The notes beneath the pieces were generated by a model that searched no databases, was not told where the DNA came from, and worked only from the letters and a program-made list of their open reading frames with translations. 64,000 nt of DNA, taken from assembly GCA_037903475.1 (NCBI GenBank), contig JBAJFG010000028.1, positions 558,001-622,000 on the forward strand, in the 5' to 3' direction. The position numbers and the translations under genes were made by a program. Below are positions 63,071 to 64,000 of this stretch, piece by piece. How positions within the stretch are numbered: the first letter of the stretch is position 1; every line of letters begins with the position of its first letter. Origin of the DNA: Ancylostoma caninum. Lineage: Eukaryota > Nematoda > Chromadorea > Rhabditida > Ancylostomatidae.

Positions 63071-63592
63071 TTAATTTCTTGGTATTTCGTCCAATTTCAT
63101 TTTCGTTTCGGACTGCTTCAGATCAAGCGATGAGCCTGTTGGGGTCATTTTCTCCTAAAATTCAAAGAGACTCGTCACAAGAAATTGGTACCAGACTTGG
63201 CTCATCGAAACGGACACAAATACGCATCAATCAACTCACGTCGAGAAATGAGATGAACGAGTTCAACACCTGCAAGAAGCACATGTTGACAGCTACAGTA
63301 ATGTGCAGAGTGATCGCCCCAAGGTACATCCAGAATGGCCCGAGAACAGCGTAGAACTTGCGCTCGTCTACGAAGTGGCCAGGAAGGGAGTACGTGAGTT
63401 TATTCCGATTACCTTGAACAATACCAGCAATTTTCAAAGGATGAGATACAAGGGGATGACTCACCGATGGCCATTGTGAGCACAATAGAGATGGCTATGA
63501 TGTCCGTGAACACCATCAATGCTGTCACAATTGTGATGTGAGCGTTCACGAGGGCTTTCTTCTCCGTGCTTACCCCGATGATCTGGAACAGC
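63071..63592 (-). CDS. Multi-pass membrane protein, last three exons (5' partial)
   Basis: Exons in transcription order: 63592-63465, 63412-63240 and 63154-63071 (TAA). Introns are 52 and 85 nt, GT-AG, and phases agree. The visible 127 residues begin LFQIIGVSTEKKALVNAHIT. They contain a first membrane segment (about residues 17-39, TIVTALMVFTDIIAISIVLT), a loop with LPGHFVDERKF, and a second segment (FWMYLGAITLHITVAVNMCF). A polar C-terminal tail ends LDEIPRN. I do not recognise the family. The layout suggests a small four-helix or larger nematode membrane protein. Upstream exons should lie beyond 63600, probably outside the window. Confidence 0.78.
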
Positions 63593-63859
63593 CTATGTGT
63601 TTTTTTTTATTTCAATTAATTTCCGTAGTCCGTTCATTTTAAGGGATAGTAAATGCAAAGAAGTAAGTGTTGTAAAAAAATTCATTTATAAATTTGACAA
63701 GTTGGGCACCGCTGTTGGCTTAAATTTTGACGGTTATTTAAGTAATGTGGAATATCATTTCATTTGCACTGTATGTTTGGGGACAAAAAAAAATGTGGAT
63801 GTAGATAGATTTTTATTTTTGTGGCTGTTAAGCACTCTTACACTGCCGCTATAGTCCTC

Positions 63860-64000
63860 GAGCACTGTAGCACCTTGCGTCGCCGTCGCCGGCGACTGTG
63901 AGGTCGATACGCATCGATTGTGGGCGGAGCGGCGGCGGCGGCCGCCGTCGCCGGGGACTGGCGATCGCCAACATCGGCGGCCGCCAATGTTGGCGACTGT
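63860..64000. repeat. GC-rich repeat with GGCGAC/GTCGCC palindromes
   Basis: Repeated GTCGCCGGCGAC, CGGCGGCGG and TTGGCGACTG motifs pair with each other (for example GGCGATCGCC and GGCGGCCGCC). It is sharply GC-rich against an AT-rich background and may be the edge of a repeat array or a transposon end. Confidence 0.6.

Overview
This is a eukaryotic window, most likely from a parasitic (strongylid or hookworm-type) nematode. Short exons are separated by introns with GT donors and TTTCAG-like acceptors. Intergenic DNA is AT-rich. The mobile DNA is the usual nematode mix: Tc1/mariner elements, an RTE-type non-LTR retrotransposon, CR1-like and Penelope-like remnants, and hAT-type MITEs. There is no bacterial operon structure and no CRISPR. 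The species assignment is inference; no sequence search was run.

Host genes are few and split into small exons. Gene A (+, about 2767-8368, 5' end not found) has a possible DOMON-like N-terminal part, a long Thr/Pro/Ala/Glu-rich linker and a compact six-cysteine C-terminal domain. Gene B (+, 35668-40179) starts with a signal peptide and carries the same six-cysteine domain. A third copy (unit C) is split between 40274-40569 and 49261-49368. All three share the cysteine pattern C-x9-C-x29-C-x12-CC-x6-C and an exon of exactly 119 nt in the same phase. B and C may be one two-domain gene, because C has no visible signal peptide and the splice phases fit. A partial multi-pass membrane protein gene runs off the right side on the minus strand (63071-63592).

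Region by region: 1-2766, no recognisable gene. 2767-8608, gene A. 8.6-14.5 kb, non-coding DNA with hairpins and a 1.28-kb inverted-repeat element holding a tRNA-like sequence. 14.59-16.04 kb, a 727-bp tandem duplication. 15978-24250, a huge palindrome (two arms of about 4.1 kb, 110-nt spacer). 24251-29869, a second palindrome (two arms of about 2.8 kb, 9-nt spacer) made of two tail-to-tail copies of a broken RTE retrotransposon; the two palindromes abut exactly. 30.3-33.9 kb, simple repeats and unassigned DNA. 33885-35484, a dead DD37D Tc1/mariner-superfamily element carrying a hAT MITE. 35.5-49.4 kb, genes B and C, with introns full of transposons (mariner, a long-TIR Tc-like element, another mariner, a second hAT MITE carrying a Penelope GIY-YIG remnant). 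50.1-57.4 kb, more Tc/mariner elements and a LINE fragment. 58.28-59.61 kb, a GC-rich minisatellite. 60-63 kb, unassigned DNA and a CR1-like fragment, then the membrane-protein gene and a GC-rich tail.

The two most notable signals are the duplicated six-cysteine secreted family and the repeated occurrence, at scales from 19 bp to 4 kb, of near-perfect inverted repeats with very short spacers. Most of the larger ones lie inside transposon sequence. They may record fold-back DNA synthesis, or in part assembly artefacts.
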